Positions 63,163 to 64,000 of a stretch of 64,000 nucleotides of DNA are shown here, in pieces (positions within the stretch are counted from its first letter, which is position 1; the number at the start of each line of letters is the position of its first letter). This DNA is from Cellulomonas alba (GTDB lineage Bacteria > Actinomycetota > Actinomycetes > Actinomycetales > Cellulomonadaceae), in contig NZ_JAUCGQ010000004.1 of NCBI RefSeq assembly GCF_030362835.1, positions 98,444 through 162,443 of the forward strand, written 5' to 3'. The translations under genes and the position numbers were made by a program. The notes below the pieces were generated by a model that worked only from the letters and a program-made list of their open reading frames with translations, was not told the DNA's origin and did no database searches.

Positions 63163-63690
63163 TCCCAGCTGTTCGCGAGCGCGCGCAGCGGAGGCGAGCA
63201 GTCGTGTGCACGCGCGACTGACGGACCGGTGCACGGGACTAGAAGTTGGGTACCGGCTCAGGATCTCCGCGATCCGAGTCTCCGGGTCAGTAAGTGATCC
63301 ATCGGGGGCCGTGACCAGGTCGAGCAGCGTCAAAACGTCCAACTCGGAAGGCTCCGCCGGTGGCATGTTTGCCAGCTCCCTCGTCAGGCCGCGCTCCTCA
63401 GCCTCGAAGACCGCGCCCGTGTGGTGCGCCACGAGGCCCACAACACCGGTCGGCGCACCTTCGTCCGCGAGGAAGGCTGCTCCGTCGAGTGCGTGGAGGC
63501 CAGTTGTGGACAGCTCCTCCGCATAACCAAGGTCGTGCAGCCACGCCGCAGCGGCCACGTCAGCTGAGATTGCACCGACGGCTGCCAGCTCGTCCGCGAG
63601 CCGACCCACAGTCCGAACATGCTCCCAGCGCCGGCCAAGGCCGGATAGATACTCGGACGCCACCTTGGCGGCGTGCTCGGCGCTCCACAT
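63130..63690 (-). CDS. HD-domain phosphohydrolase of element 2
   Basis: Protein of 186 residues with the metal-binding HD pair in AAWLHDLGYAEEL near residue 52 and LVAHHTGAVFEAEERG near residue 90. It probably hydrolyses a phosphorylated nucleotide. NUDIX and HD genes together recur in AICEs, perhaps cleaning nucleotides or signalling molecules. Start ATG at 63688-63690. Nothing is recognised in the gap 63691-63877. Confidence 0.85.
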   Translation of the reverse strand: MWSAEHAAKVASEYLSGLGRRWEHVRTVGRLADELAAVGAISADVAAAAWLHDLGYAEELSTTGLHALDGAAFLADEGAPTGVVGLVAHHTGAVFEAEERGLTRELANMPPAEPSELDVLTLLDLVTAPDGSLTDPETRIAEILSRYPTSSPVHRSVSRACTRLLASAARAREQLGLPDEWPVGAA

Positions 63691-63877
63691 GTCACCTCAC
63701 ATCTTGCCCCACCGACTTCTGCCCTCGTCCCAACTCCGAGAGCGGTCCGTGGGTGGCTTGTTCATGACAACCCGCTCAAGGGCGAGCCGCCACAGCACCG
63801 AATCGGCTGCCCTCGCCCGGCGCCCCCCTGCATCGTGATGGCTGGGCTGCCGACGGCCGAGGTGGTAGACGATCAAG

Positions 63878-64000
63878 TGAACCGCCCCGGGTTCAGTGGA
63901 GGCTCGGTTCTCTGGTTTCGGCCGTCGTGACGGCCGGGTTCTGACGGTAGTAGTTCGCTTCGTGCTCGGCTGGCGGGATGTCGCCGAGCTCGGTGTGCAG
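63878..64000 (-). mobile_element. End of an IS3-like insertion sequence (partial)
   Basis: A probable terminal repeat starting TGAACCGCCCCGG at 63878, followed at once by the end of a transposase gene running off the window. The element's other end is outside. Confidence 0.65.
63893..64000 (-). CDS. IS3-family transposase, C-terminal end
   Basis: The last 35 codons of a transposase, entering from beyond position 64000 and ending at TGA 63893-63895. The peptide starts LHTELGDIPPAEHEANYYRQ, typical of the end of IS3-family OrfB integrase domains, then a short variable tail. Whether the gene is complete cannot be seen. Confidence 0.8.
   Translation of the reverse strand: MHTELGDIPPAEHEANYYRQNPAVTTAETREPSLH

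Larger units (their letters stand above)
56222..64000. mobile_element. Element 2: AICE-like integrative element at ssrA (right end outside the window)
   Basis: Genes from 56.3 to 63.7 kb form an actinomycete integrative and conjugative element: tyrosine integrase beside the tmRNA 3' end, excisionase, RepSA-type initiator, TraB/FtsK-type translocase, two small unknown genes, an HTH regulator, NUDIX and HD hydrolases. A second copy of the tmRNA 3' end, which would mark the right end, is not found up to 64000. Composition is lower in GC than the host core genes. Confidence 0.88.

Noticed and set aside
63691..63877. Right attachment site of element 2
   Set aside because: No copy of the tmRNA 3' end (GGGTTCGATTCCCGCCACC) is present here, so the element probably continues past the window.

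Overview
The window is chromosomal DNA from a very high-GC actinobacterium, most like Cellulomonas or a relative. The evidence is the GC content, the codon use, a SigR/RsrA pair with an autoregulatory SigR-type promoter, a fused 2-oxoglutarate dehydrogenase/decarboxylase (Kgd), a 24-residue bL37-like ribosomal protein, FtsEX followed by a RipC-like M23 hydrolase, and an actinobacterial tmRNA. The genus is inferred from recall of such gene sets, not from a search.

Layout. 1-5.4 kb: hisN, rsgA, aroA, a DoxX-like gene, sigR-rsrA, a strong terminator and the bL37 gene. 5.5-9.0 kb: a solitary PilT-type ATPase, a small membrane protein, a DUF4097-padR operon with its own operator, and a degenerate SGNH-hydrolase-like protein. 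9.1-13.0 kb: kgd. 13.2-16.9 kb: an ABC exporter and a two-component system in one leftward operon. 17.0-19.3 kb: two CNNM/CBS membrane proteins. 19.5-22.3 kb: a membrane-anchored M15 peptidase and an aldose epimerase. 22.5-35.9 kb: a Tad/Flp pilus operon that is split by an inserted element. 36-40.5 kb: an acetyltransferase, prfB and ppdK. 40.7-45.7 kb: a sugar ABC transporter operon ending in its ROK regulator, preceded by two identical operators. 45.9-55.8 kb: ftsE, ftsX, the M23 hydrolase, smpB, a DUF2207 protein, an ATP-dependent DNA ligase, an HtrA-like protease and a wax-ester-synthase-like acyltransferase. 55.9-56.2 kb: ssrA (tmRNA). From 56.2 kb to the edge: a second element inserted at ssrA.

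Element 1 (about 25523-34207, 8.7 kb) sits inside the last codons of tadC. The missing 3' end of tadC lies beyond the element next to the pilin gene, and an 8-base core (GTTCGCCG) is repeated at both junctions. Joining the element's two ends gives a long imperfect palindrome, as expected of attP for the large serine integrase encoded at its right end. Besides the integrase it carries a chain of translationally coupled small genes and one phage structural gene, an HK97-type major capsid protein, with no portal, terminase, protease or tail genes. It looks like a minimal capsid-encoding satellite or island, and it interrupts a surface-pilus operon in a way that exact excision would repair.

Element 2 (56.2 kb onward) has the gene set of an actinomycete integrative and conjugative element (AICE): a tyrosine integrase beside the tmRNA 3' end, an excisionase, a RepSA-type initiator, a TraB/FtsK-type translocase, an HTH regulator, and NUDIX and HD hydrolases. 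The tail of an IS3-like insertion sequence lies at the window edge. The right end of element 2 is not visible.
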